Below the pieces are notes generated by a model, which was given only the letters and a program-made list of their open reading frames with translations, was not told the origin of the DNA and did not search any database. Below are positions 44,653 through 52,084 of a DNA stretch of 64,000 bases, in pieces. The position numbers were made by a program, and so were the translations under genes. Position 1 is the first letter of the stretch; the number at the start of each line of letters is the position of its first letter. The DNA comes from Nocardia neocaledoniensis. GTDB lineage: Bacteria > Actinomycetota > Actinomycetes > Mycobacteriales > Mycobacteriaceae. The stretch covers positions 124,001-188,000 of the forward strand of contig NZ_QGTL01000010.1 of assembly GCF_003182135.1 (NCBI RefSeq), written 5' to 3'.

Positions 44653-45390
44653 CTAGCGCGTCAGAGCGGCGCGGTGCGCGGCGGCCATCAGCATGGCCAG
44701 CTCGTCGCGTTCGGCGGGGTCGAGGGCGTCGAAGCACGGCGCGATGAGCTCGTCGGTCGCGGCTTCGGCGGCGGCCCAGCGGGCGCGCTGGTCGTCGGTG
44801 ATCGGCGCGAACGGCTCGGACCAGCCCAGTGTCTTCGCGTGGGTCGGGCCGTCGGCGATCGGGGAACCGGCGATCAGGATGGCCTGCAGCGGGGTGAGGT
44901 CGTGGGCGAGGATCGCGAGCAGGTGCAGGCCGCCGCGCAGTTCGCGCAGCACGTGGGTCAGCTGGAGGGTGGCGGCACGGCCGTCGGCGGGCACGGGCAT
45001 GGCCCGCCAGCCGGCGAACAGCGGCAGTCCCGGTGTCGGGGCGTTGTCGACGACCCGGCGCAGCAGTTCGGCGAGGCGGTCGGCGTCGCCGAAACCGGCC
45101 AGTCTGCGGCGGCCGAACTCGTGACAGGCCTCGAGGTAGCCCTCGGCCGCCTTCGCGGCGGGGACCGGAACCGATTCCCAGGCGGCCCGGACGCACCGGG
45201 GCTCGAAGAACCCGAACGCGGCCGTGACGACGTCGGCGTCGACCTCGCCGAGCACGCCGCCGCGGCCCCGGGTGTAGGGCCCGTGGAAACCCGGCACCCC
45301 GACCGTGTCGCCGAATTGCCGTGCCTCGCGCGAGATCATGAACGCGCCGCCGAGTTCGAGCACCTGCTGTTTGACCGCTGTCGCCGCCAT
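44653..45390 (-). CDS. SCO6745 family protein
   Basis: 245 aa, soluble and helical. It matches the SCO6745 family in 'FHGPYTRGRGGVLGEVDADV', 'VVTAAFGFFEP' and 'LTPLQAILIAGSP', followed by 'GPTHAKTLGW'. The family is common in actinobacteria and is sometimes described as having a helix-turn-helix; the role is unknown. It is divergent from the sirtuin gene and converges on ppk2 with a 5-bp gap. Confidence 0.8.
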   Translation of the reverse strand: MAATAVKQQVLELGGAFMISREARQFGDTVGVPGFHGPYTRGRGGVLGEVDADVVTAAFGFFEPRCVRAAWESVPVPAAKAAEGYLEACHEFGRRRLAGFGDADRLAELLRRVVDNAPTPGLPLFAGWRAMPVPADGRAATLQLTHVLRELRGGLHLLAILAHDLTPLQAILIAGSPIADGPTHAKTLGWSEPFAPITDDQRARWAAAEAATDELIAPCFDALDPAERDELAMLMAAAHRAALTR

Positions 45391-45460
45391 CGTCTACCAC
45401 CTTCCGTAGTGTCCGACCAGACTTTAGCTCACAATAGTCAGATCGGAAAGTGGTTCGCAC

Positions 45461-45466
45461 TACTCT
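45461..45466 (+). promoter_or_regulatory. -10 element, leaderless promoter of the sirtuin gene
   Basis: TACTCT lies 6 nt before the ATG at 45473, again without a visible ribosome site. Confidence 0.4.
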
Positions 45467-45472
45467 GAATCC

Positions 45473-46195
45473 ATGTCCAGCCGACCCCTCGTGGCGATCC
45501 TGTCCGGCGCCGGTGTCTCCACCGACAGCGGGATCCCCGACTACCGCGGCCCGAACGGCCTGTGGCAGCGCGATCCCGACGCCGAGAAACTCGTCACCTA
45601 CGACTACTACATGCGCGACCCCGACATCCGCCGCCGATCCTGGCTGATGCGCGGACAGCACCCGGCGTGGCTGGCCCGCCCCAACGCCGCCCACGACGCG
45701 ATCACCGCACTGGCGAAGACCACCGCCGTGCGGGTGATCACCCAGAACGTCGACGGCCTGCACCAGCTCGCCGGCCTGCCCGACCGCAAGGTCGTCGAGC
45801 TGCACGGCAATGCCCGCGCGGCGGTGTGCACCGCGTGCGGCGCCCGCTCCACGACCGAGGCGGCGCTGGCACGCATCGAGGCGGGCGAGGACGATCCGGC
45901 GTGCCTGGAGTGCGGCGAAATCCTGAAGACGGCCACCGTGATGTTCGGCCAGGCGCTCGATCCCGAGGTGCTCGGGGAAGCCGTGGCGATCGCGCGGGCC
46001 GCGACGGTGTTCGTGGCGGTCGGCACGAGCTTGCAGGTGCAGCCGGCCGCCTCGCTCGCGGGGATCGCGGTCGAGCACGGCGCGCGGCTGATCATCGTCA
46101 ACGCCGAGCCGACGCCCTACGACGAGCTGGCCGACGAGGTGATCCGCGAACCCATCGGCACCGCGCTGCCCGCCCTGCTGGCCACGTTGGCCTGA
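45473..46195 (+). CDS. NAD-dependent protein deacetylase (sirtuin)
   Basis: 240 aa. Sir2 landmarks are all present: 'LSGAGVSTDSGIPDYRG' (NAD binding), 'ITQNVDGLHQLAG', the catalytic His in 'VVELHGNARAAVCTACGAR', the four zinc cysteines (two in that block and two in 'DPACLECGEI'), and 'VFVAVGTSLQVQPAA'. It removes acetyl or related acyl groups from protein lysines, using NAD. The Tyr and Arg of CobB/SIRT5-type desuccinylases are not evident, so plain deacylation is most likely. Confidence 0.93.
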   Translation: MSSRPLVAILSGAGVSTDSGIPDYRGPNGLWQRDPDAEKLVTYDYYMRDPDIRRRSWLMRGQHPAWLARPNAAHDAITALAKTTAVRVITQNVDGLHQLAGLPDRKVVELHGNARAAVCTACGARSTTEAALARIEAGEDDPACLECGEILKTATVMFGQALDPEVLGEAVAIARAATVFVAVGTSLQVQPAASLAGIAVEHGARLIIVNAEPTPYDELADEVIREPIGTALPALLATLA

Positions 46196-46216
46196 GCGCG
46201 CACCCGGCACCACGGC

Positions 46217-46222
46217 TAGGCT
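46217..46222 (+). promoter_or_regulatory. -10 element, leaderless promoter of the CPBP gene
   Basis: TAGGCT lies 6 nt before the ATG at 46229. Confidence 0.4.
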
Positions 46223-46228
46223 CGGGGC

Positions 46229-46885
46229 ATGACCGTCGAGGCCGGCCCCGGCAGCCGGAAGACATGGCTCGCAGTCGAATTCGTCGTCCTGTTCTTCGGG
46301 GTCATCGGCCTGTACGCGCTGCTGCTGCGCGGGGTGAGCCCGTTGCCGTTCCTGCTGGTCGCGGCGGTCGGAGTGGTGCTGTATCTGCGCCGATGCGGCG
46401 TCGATCGACGTGATCTCGGGCGGCCCGAGGCGCTGCGCGGCGCGTTGCCGGGAATGCTCGCGCTGTTCGCGGTCGCGGCGATCGGGCTCGGCGCGGCGCT
46501 GGCACTGCTGCGCCCGGACTCCCTGTTCGAGCTACCGCGGGAGCGTCCGCTGATCTGGCTGCTCGTGCTCGTGTTCTATCCGCTGGTCAGCGTGTATCCG
46601 CAGGAACTGCTGTTCCGGGCGTTCCTGTTCCAGCGGTACGCACCGGTGTTCGGCGCGGGCACCGGCATGGTCGCGGCCAGCGCAGCGGCCTTCGGTTTCG
46701 CCCACCTGATCTTCGGCAGCTGGCTCTCGGTCGTGCTGAGCGCGGCCGCGGGCTGGTTGTTCGCCGAACGCTACCGCCGCACCCGTTCCCTGCTGACCGT
46801 CTCGGTCGAACACGCCCTCTACGGCTGCCTGGTCTTCACGATCGGCCTGGGCGACTACTTCTTCCACGGCGCGGCGACCACCTAG
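46229..46885 (+). CDS. CPBP intramembrane metalloprotease homologue
   Basis: 218 aa with about six membrane segments. The CPBP/Abi motifs are 'VYPQELLFRAFLFQRY' (E126, R130), 'FGFAHLIFGSW' and 'VEHALYGCLVF'. The usual first motif is EExxxR; here the first Glu is Gln125, which may reduce or change the proposed protease activity. Members act in protein prenylation-type processing, bacteriocin immunity or unknown roles. TAGGCT 6 nt before the ATG suggests a leaderless mRNA. Confidence 0.85.
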   Translation: MTVEAGPGSRKTWLAVEFVVLFFGVIGLYALLLRGVSPLPFLLVAAVGVVLYLRRCGVDRRDLGRPEALRGALPGMLALFAVAAIGLGAALALLRPDSLFELPRERPLIWLLVLVFYPLVSVYPQELLFRAFLFQRYAPVFGAGTGMVAASAAAFGFAHLIFGSWLSVVLSAAAGWLFAERYRRTRSLLTVSVEHALYGCLVFTIGLGDYFFHGAATT

Positions 46886-46906
46886 GCGGCCTCCGTGACG
46901 GCCGCC
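46885..46906. terminator. hairpin between convergent genes
   Basis: 7-bp GC-only arms (46885-46891 with 46900-46906) and an 8-nt loop directly after the CPBP stop. It could also end transcription of the convergent 496-aa gene. Confidence 0.4.
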
Positions 46907-46919
46907 GGAGATCACGGAT

Positions 46920-48410
46920 TCACGCCGGGCTCGGTATCGCCGCGATCCGCAGCAGCGACCAGATCAGCAGGGCGCCGACGCCGATCGTGAAGAAGGCGAT
47001 CATCGGCAGGTCGACGTCGTCGCGGCGCCTGGTGACGATCTTGATCACGGCTCCCTCGGCGAAGAAGGTCAGCACGAGTACGGCCAGCACGGCCACCGCC
47101 GCCCACATGGCCTCGGGCAGGCGCGCGAAGTAGCTCAGTATCCAGCCGAGCAGCAGCGTGATCGGCAGGCCGATCAGCATCCAGCCGAAGCCGAGCAGCA
47201 CGAGGTTCTCCCCGTGCTCGGCCGCGTCGATCGCGTCCGGCTCGTCGCGCGCGGGCCGGATCCGGCCGATCTGGACGACCGCGTGAGCGAGACAGGCCAG
47301 CGCGCACGCCGTGACGAGGGTGAAGTACGCCGCCGCCGGTTCCGGTGCCGGGCCCGTCCAGCGCATCGGCAGCCATCCCGCGCACACCATGACCACGACG
47401 GCCACCACCACCGCCGGGCGTCCGCGCAGCCCGGCGCGGACGTAGCCGGCGGGGAAGAGCCGCTCGGCACGGCCGTAGAGCCAGCCAAGCCAGATCGGCG
47501 CCATCACCCCGACGAGCACCGTCAGCCATCGAGAGGGGCCGTGTGCCTGAAACATCGATACCATCGCGGCCACCCAGGACGCGACGACGATGAGCACGGC
47601 GGGGCGGGCCAGTGCCGTCCACAGCGTGTCCGCCCGCGCACGGAGCGTCTGCATCGGGTCGGGGTCGGGCAGCGACACCTGTTGTGCGACAACGTGTTGC
47701 GACGCCCACCACGCCTCGATGTCGGTGGGGTCCGGCGGTTCCCACGCGTCGACGGCGGCCGAGCCCGCGCACAGCACGGGACTGTCGTCGGTGCGGTGGT
47801 CGTAGTCGTCGTCCAGGTCGCCGAACTCGCGCATCGATTCCATGCGCGCGGTGATCCGCAGTCCGTGCCAGGGTTCGGCGCAGTACGGGTTCGGGCAGGA
47901 CGGATAGGTCGCGTCGTAGTCCCCGGGGCGTTCGCCCTCGCGCAGGCTCTCCTCGACGAGTTCGTCGATCTCGTCGAGGAGCCGCTGCACCGCTTCCGCG
48001 TCCCGCTCCGGCTCCTCCGCCCCGTGGCCGGGTGTGCCGCTGTCCGCGATCGTCCCGGTGCGAGCAGGCGCGACGGCGGCAGTGGCGTACTCGGCCACCA
48101 CCGACGGTGACGTATCGACCGGCGCGCCCCGCCGCCAGACCCGTCCGAACCACTTGCGCCGCACCACGATCGCGTGCGCGGTGCCGCCGAGCATCGTCAA
48201 CGACCAGCAGATGTCGAACACGGTCTCCTGGGTGCCGACCGCCCACAGTTCGAGCGCGAACAGCCCCAGATAGCCCAGCGCGGCCAGCGCCAGCGGGCCC
48301 GACTTCGCCCTGATCGCCAGCACCGCGAACAACGGCCACGTCAACACGCCGAAGGACACCAGCGGCACGAACGAGACGACCCAGCTCAAACCCCGGCGTA
48401 CGGCTGACAC
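46920..48410 (-). CDS. membrane protein with a CxNxxC...WHG motif
   Basis: 496 aa, GTG start. Two or three N-terminal membrane segments (residues 10-85) precede a soluble domain (90-260), followed by six further hydrophobic segments (about 265-490). The soluble domain has a coiled-coil-like acidic helix ('AVQRLLDEIDELVEESLREG') and a small Cys/His knuckle, 'CPNPYCAEPWHGLRITARME' (172-191). I associate that knuckle with actinobacterial and actinophage hypothetical proteins, but no function is known. It appears monocistronic. Confidence 0.7.
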   Translation of the reverse strand: MSAVRRGLSWVVSFVPLVSFGVLTWPLFAVLAIRAKSGPLALAALGYLGLFALELWAVGTQETVFDICWSLTMLGGTAHAIVVRRKWFGRVWRRGAPVDTSPSVVAEYATAAVAPARTGTIADSGTPGHGAEEPERDAEAVQRLLDEIDELVEESLREGERPGDYDATYPSCPNPYCAEPWHGLRITARMESMREFGDLDDDYDHRTDDSPVLCAGSAAVDAWEPPDPTDIEAWWASQHVVAQQVSLPDPDPMQTLRARADTLWTALARPAVLIVVASWVAAMVSMFQAHGPSRWLTVLVGVMAPIWLGWLYGRAERLFPAGYVRAGLRGRPAVVVAVVVMVCAGWLPMRWTGPAPEPAAAYFTLVTACALACLAHAVVQIGRIRPARDEPDAIDAAEHGENLVLLGFGWMLIGLPITLLLGWILSYFARLPEAMWAAVAVLAVLVLTFFAEGAVIKIVTRRRDDVDLPMIAFFTIGVGALLIWSLLRIAAIPSPA

Positions 48411-48490
48411 GGCACTTCTCCCCCACTACCCGGACACGATCCGCCGATCCTAGAGACGGGCGGTGCGCCGAGTCCACACGATTGCGCGGG

Positions 48491-48685
48491 CTAGTCGGGT
48501 GCGGGCGCCTCGACGGAACGCCGCCGGTCCCGCACGAGCAGCACCGCGGCCGCCACCACCCAGACGACCGCGAACGCGACGGCGCGCATCGCGCTCCAGT
48601 TGGTGATCAGCAACAGAATCGCGACGCCACCGAACAGGCCGAGCAGCCGCATGCTGTGCGCGGAGACTTTCACACGGCCGATCAT
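48491..48685 (-). CDS. small two-helix membrane protein
   Basis: 64 aa with two hydrophobic segments ('LLGLFGGVAILLLITNW' and 'AVAFAVVWVVAAAVLLV') followed by an Arg-rich turn and acidic tail. GC-rich third positions support coding. It lies 7 bp after the MFS gene stop in the same direction, so it may be co-transcribed. The family is not recognised. Confidence 0.5.
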   Translation of the reverse strand: MIGRVKVSAHSMRLLGLFGGVAILLLITNWSAMRAVAFAVVWVVAAAVLLVRDRRRSVEAPAPD

Positions 48686-48692
48686 CGCACGC

Positions 48693-49940
48693 TCACCGGT
48701 CCACAGGAGCGTCGACCGGACGGCTCAGCACACGCCGCCGCGAATGCCAGGCCAGCGCGGGCACGATGAGCAGGGCGATCAGGGCGCCGAGGTAGGCCAG
48801 CCCGGGATAGTCGCTCGCGGCCACGATCACGCCCGAGCCCAGTCCGCCGCCCGCGCCCGCGACGGCGATACCGACGTCGACGGTGCCCTGGGTGCGGGCG
48901 CGCGTCGCGAGCGGGGTGGCGTCGGCGATCATCGTCGTGCCCGCGATCAGGCCGAGGTTCCAGCCCAGACCCAGCAGGCCGAGCGCGGCGGCCAGCGCGG
49001 GAACCGAGTCCGGCGGTGCAAGGGCCGCCGCCAGCCCGGCCGCGACGAGCGTGGCTGCCGCGGCGACCGCGACGAGTCCGGCGCCGAAGCGGTCGACCAG
49101 CATCCCCGACAGCAGCGAGGGCAGATACATGCCCGCGACGTGCACCGCGATCACGAAACCGGCGGCGCCGACGCCGTGCCCGTGTTCCTGCATGTGGATC
49201 GGCGTCATCGTCATGACCGCCGCCATCACCAGCTGGGTCACCACCATCACGCTCGCCCCCGCCACGATGGGCGCCGACCAGGTCTTCGCCGCCGATTGTT
49301 CGACGGGATCGCCCGGCTCCGCGGTGCGGGCGATGTCGCGCGCGAGCACCAGCGGGTCCGGGCGCAGCAGCACCCACAAGACGATCCCGGCCAGCAGATA
49401 GGCGGCACCGGAGAGCACGAAAGGCCCTGCCAGCGACGGGATTCCGGCCGAGGTCGCCAGGTCGGCGGTCGGCTGCAGCAGATTCGGCCCGACCACAGCG
49501 CCCACGGTCGTGGCGACGAGCACGGTGCTGATCGCGCGCGCCCGGCGCGCGGGCGCGGCGAGGTCGGCGCCGGCGTAGCGTGCCTGCAGGCTCGTCGCGG
49601 TGCCCGCGCCGTAGACGATCAGCGCGAGGAACAGCAGCGCGATGCTGTCGGTCATCGCGGCCACGACGACACCGAAGCTGCCCAGCGCTCCGGTCAGGTA
49701 GCCGGCGGTGAGTCCGGCCCGGCGCCCGGCACGCTGGGAGATCCGGCCGACGGCGACCGCCGCGGCCGCCGACCCGATGGTGAACAGGGCACTGGGCAGT
49801 CCGGCCAGCCCGGTGGACCCGAGCATGTCCTGGGCCAGCAGGGCGCCGACGGTGATCCCCGCGGCCAGCCCCGCGCCGCTGAGGATCTGGGCCGCGACCA
49901 GGACGGCGAGTGTGCGCCGCTGCGCGGGATGTTCGCTCAT
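48693..49940 (-). CDS. MFS transporter
   Basis: 415 aa, twelve membrane segments in two six-helix halves with a central loop ('EPGDPVEQSAAKTW'). The loop-2 motif is 'GRISQRAGRRAGL', and the pseudo-repeat in the second half is 'GMLVDRFGAGL'. It is like drug or metabolite exporters, but no substrate can be named. The ATG at 49940 is preferred over a GTG four codons upstream. A TGGAC-N4-GTCCA palindrome lies 24 bp upstream. Confidence 0.85.
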   Translation of the reverse strand: MSEHPAQRRTLAVLVAAQILSGAGLAAGITVGALLAQDMLGSTGLAGLPSALFTIGSAAAAVAVGRISQRAGRRAGLTAGYLTGALGSFGVVVAAMTDSIALLFLALIVYGAGTATSLQARYAGADLAAPARRARAISTVLVATTVGAVVGPNLLQPTADLATSAGIPSLAGPFVLSGAAYLLAGIVLWVLLRPDPLVLARDIARTAEPGDPVEQSAAKTWSAPIVAGASVMVVTQLVMAAVMTMTPIHMQEHGHGVGAAGFVIAVHVAGMYLPSLLSGMLVDRFGAGLVAVAAAATLVAAGLAAALAPPDSVPALAAALGLLGLGWNLGLIAGTTMIADATPLATRARTQGTVDVGIAVAGAGGGLGSGVIVAASDYPGLAYLGALIALLIVPALAWHSRRRVLSRPVDAPVDR

Positions 49941-49963
49941 GAGCGTCCACACTGCGCCACAGA

Positions 49964-49977
49964 TGGACGTTGGTCCA
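49964..49977. promoter_or_regulatory. palindrome upstream of the MFS gene
   Basis: TGGACGTTGGTCCA has 5-bp arms around GTTG, 24-37 bp before the MFS start, a suitable place for an operator. Confidence 0.3.
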
Positions 49978-49982
49978 ATCCG

Positions 49983-50357
49983 TTATGCCCCGGCGTGGTC
50001 CATGCGCAGGAACTCGCTGATGCGCAGCAGTTTCGGGGGACGTGCCGCGTCGGGAGCCATCGCCGCGAACGCCTCGGTCTCGTCCACGAGGCGCGGCGCG
50101 GTCAGTTCCACCTCGGCGCCCTCGACCCGCAGCCGGGCACTGCCCGCGGCCAGGATGTTGCGGACCCAGTCCGAGCGGGCGCCGTACACGAGGACGAACA
50201 GGTAGCCGCCGTCGACGGGAAAGGCGTCGAGCGGGGTCTGGTAGGTCCGGCCCGAGCGGCGGCCGACGTGGGTGAGCACCGGCCACTTCCCGCCTTTGAC
50301 CGCACGCGGATTGAACACCCGCTTGTTGATGTGGCCCCACCACAGTGGCATCGGCAT
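49983..50357 (-). CDS. nitroreductase/deazaflavin-dependent oxidoreductase (Ddn/DUF385 type)
   Basis: 124 aa. It has the short split-barrel F420-binding pattern of Ddn-like proteins: 'PVLTHVGRRSGRTYQTPLDA' followed by 'FPVDGGYLFVLVYGARSDW' and 'VRNILAAGSARLRVEGAEV'. Such enzymes use F420H2, or bind related flavins, to reduce quinones or other acceptors. The start at 50357 has AAGGAG 6 nt upstream. It is divergent from a TetR gene with two palindromes between them and is probably controlled by it. Confidence 0.85.
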   Translation of the reverse strand: MPMPLWWGHINKRVFNPRAVKGGKWPVLTHVGRRSGRTYQTPLDAFPVDGGYLFVLVYGARSDWVRNILAAGSARLRVEGAEVELTAPRLVDETEAFAAMAPDAARPPKLLRISEFLRMDHAGA

Positions 50358-50383
50358 GGAAATCTCCTTCACAGCCAGGCGTT

Positions 50384-50416
50384 CTTACACATGTAAGGCT
50401 GGCTTACGTATGTAAG
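50384..50416. promoter_or_regulatory. two tandem TetR operators
   Basis: CTTACACATGTAAG (50384-50397) and CTTACGTATGTAAG (50403-50416) are near-identical palindromes whose centres are 19 bp apart. They sit between the divergent Ddn-like gene and the TetR gene and would cover both promoters. Confidence 0.7.
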
Positions 50417-50455
50417 GTTGTCAACACCTGTGCTGCCGTTCCCGAGGAGATGACC

Positions 50456-51160
50456 ATGCCGGCTCGACCGCCGCTCACCCGCGACCGCGTGCTCGACGCC
50501 GCCATCCGGGTGGCCGACCGGGGCGGCGTCGCGGCGATCACCATGCGCCGGGTCGCCCAGGAACTCGGCGTCGAGGCCATGTCGCTCTACCACCACGTCC
50601 CCAACAAGGACGCGATCCTCGACGGCGTCGTCGACGCGGTCTTCACCGCCATCGACCTACCCCCCGACGACCCCGACTGGCGCACGGCACTCCGCGTGCG
50701 CGCCGCCTCGGCCCGCACGGTCCTGTCCCGGCACACCTGGGCACTGGGCCTGGTGGACTCGCGCCGCACCCCCGGACCGGCCACCCTGCGCCACCACGAC
50801 GCCGTCCTCGGTGTCCTGCGCCGCGCCGGTTTCAGCCTGCCGATGGCGGCGCACGCGATCTCGCTCATCGACAGCTACATCAGCGGCTACGTCCTGCAGG
50901 AGGCGAGCCTGCCGATCACCACACCCGAGGACGTCACCGACGTCGCCGGCGCGCTCCTCGCCGACCTGCCCGCGACCGAATTCCCCCACCTCACCGAGAT
51001 GATCACCGATCACGCCCTGCGCCCCGGCTACGACCACACCGCCGAATTCGGCTACGGGCTCGACCTCATCCTGGACGGCCTCGAGGCCCGCCGCGCCCAG
51101 CCGAACGACAGCGGCCGGGCGGGTGATCCCACGCCCGGTCTCGCACCGACCCGTCAGTGA
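50456..51160 (+). CDS. TetR family regulator (TetR_C type)
   Basis: 234 aa. The HTH is 'RDRVLDAAIRVADRGGVAAI' then 'TMRRVAQELGVEAMSLYHHV', and the C-terminal domain ('LRVRAASARTVLSRHTWALG') is of the tetracycline-repressor-like C type. The ATG at 50456 has GGAG 6 nt upstream; another ATG two codons earlier is possible. Tandem palindromes upstream suggest autoregulation and control of the divergent Ddn-like gene. The 3' end overlaps the convergent small membrane gene by 7 bp. Confidence 0.9.
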   Translation: MPARPPLTRDRVLDAAIRVADRGGVAAITMRRVAQELGVEAMSLYHHVPNKDAILDGVVDAVFTAIDLPPDDPDWRTALRVRAASARTVLSRHTWALGLVDSRRTPGPATLRHHDAVLGVLRRAGFSLPMAAHAISLIDSYISGYVLQEASLPITTPEDVTDVAGALLADLPATEFPHLTEMITDHALRPGYDHTAEFGYGLDLILDGLEARRAQPNDSGRAGDPTPGLAPTRQ

Positions 51161-51456
51161 CCGCCGGGGTCGGTCAGATGAAGCCCCTCGTGCACCTTGA
51201 TCCGCCGATGTTCGGCGAGCACGATCGTCACGCCCGACAGCAGACAGATCCCGCAGATCACCCCGGCGATCACTGCCCATCCGGCATGGCCGGACGCCGC
51301 GGCGGTCAGGGTCGCGGCGAGCGAGACGATGCCGACACCGATGAGGAACAACCCGGGCCAGTTGAGCGAATCCTGAATGGACTCACCCGCGTGCGACCGG
51401 AAGGTGCGCTCGGTATCGGGGAACTTGTGTACATGCGGAACACTACTGGCGTCCAT
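51154..51456 (-). CDS. UsfY-like small membrane protein
   Basis: 100 aa. The block 'SHAGESIQDSLNWPGLFLIG' followed by two membrane segments and 'LAEHRRIKVHEGLHLTDP' resembles the mycobacterial UsfY proteins, named for their place next to sigF. The function is unknown. A GTTT-N12-GGGTAC pattern upstream is consistent with a stress sigma factor. The family call is from memory. The 3' end overlaps the TetR gene by 7 bp. Confidence 0.55.
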   Translation of the reverse strand: MDASSVPHVHKFPDTERTFRSHAGESIQDSLNWPGLFLIGVGIVSLAATLTAAASGHAGWAVIAGVICGICLLSGVTIVLAEHRRIKVHEGLHLTDPGGH

Positions 51457-51496
51457 AGCCCTGCCGTCCTTTCGGCGAACGGTTCCTCCTTCAGGA

Positions 51497-51518
51497 GTAC
51501 CCCTTGTCGCGCCGAAAC
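51497..51518 (-). promoter_or_regulatory. candidate stress-sigma promoter of the UsfY-like gene
   Basis: On the minus strand GTTT (51518-51515) and GGGTAC (51502-51497) are separated by 12 nt. GGGTAC is a typical SigF/SigB -10, but the spacer is short. It is about 41 nt upstream of the ATG at 51456. Confidence 0.3.
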
Positions 51519-51533
51519 ACCAGTGCCGATCGA

Positions 51534-52067
51534 TCAGTCCCGCACGAGCACGAAGAAGTACGGTTCGGGCAGATCACGGAAGTCCATCAGACCGAGCACG
51601 GTGTCGCCGTCGACGCGGCGGAACACGTCGATGATCGGCAGATGGTCATAGACCATCGCCGTCGTCACGACCCCGCGATGCTCCACCAACCGCAACCGCG
51701 CCCGGTACCGGCGGGTGCGCACCACCGGCTTGACCAGACCGATGAGCCCGCGCCCACGCTCGACCACCGAGGGCGGGAACTTGTCGGCGATCCCCAGCGG
51801 CACCCGCTTCGGATCGACGGCGAAGATCTCGCCCCCGCGATCACCGAACAGCAACGGATGCACACTGTCGGGGCCGTCGAACTGCTTGCCGTACCAGCCC
51901 GAGGCCGCGAGCAGCCCGTCCAGGGGGTGGCCGGTGGCCAGCTCACGACCGTGCCAGCGGCCGGTCAACTCGTCGGCCGAGACCGGCGCGAGACTGTCGA
52001 ACAGGGCCGTCGCCGCCGCCCTGTCGCAGGCGGGTTCGAGCGCGGTCAGTTCCTCGATGGCGGTCAC
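51534..52067 (-). CDS. GXWXG/DUF4334 protein, copy 1
   Basis: 177 aa. The GXWXG motif appears as 'ELTGRWHGRELATGHPLDG' (about 33-51), then 'ASGWYGKQF'. The DUF4334 part ends in 'GVVTTAMVYDHLPIIDVFRR' followed by 'DTVLGLMDFRD' and 'PYFFVLVRD'. The structure is probably a small beta-barrel; the function is unknown. The GTG start has GAGAGGAA upstream and lies 17 bp after the GMC oxidase stop, so it is the last gene of the monooxygenase - GMC oxidase - DUF4334 operon. A paralogue lies at 57719-58189. Confidence 0.8.
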   Translation of the reverse strand: MTAIEELTALEPACDRAAATALFDSLAPVSADELTGRWHGRELATGHPLDGLLAASGWYGKQFDGPDSVHPLLFGDRGGEIFAVDPKRVPLGIADKFPPSVVERGRGLIGLVKPVVRTRRYRARLRLVEHRGVVTTAMVYDHLPIIDVFRRVDGDTVLGLMDFRDLPEPYFFVLVRD

Positions 52068-52084
52068 GGATTCCTCTCGATCGT

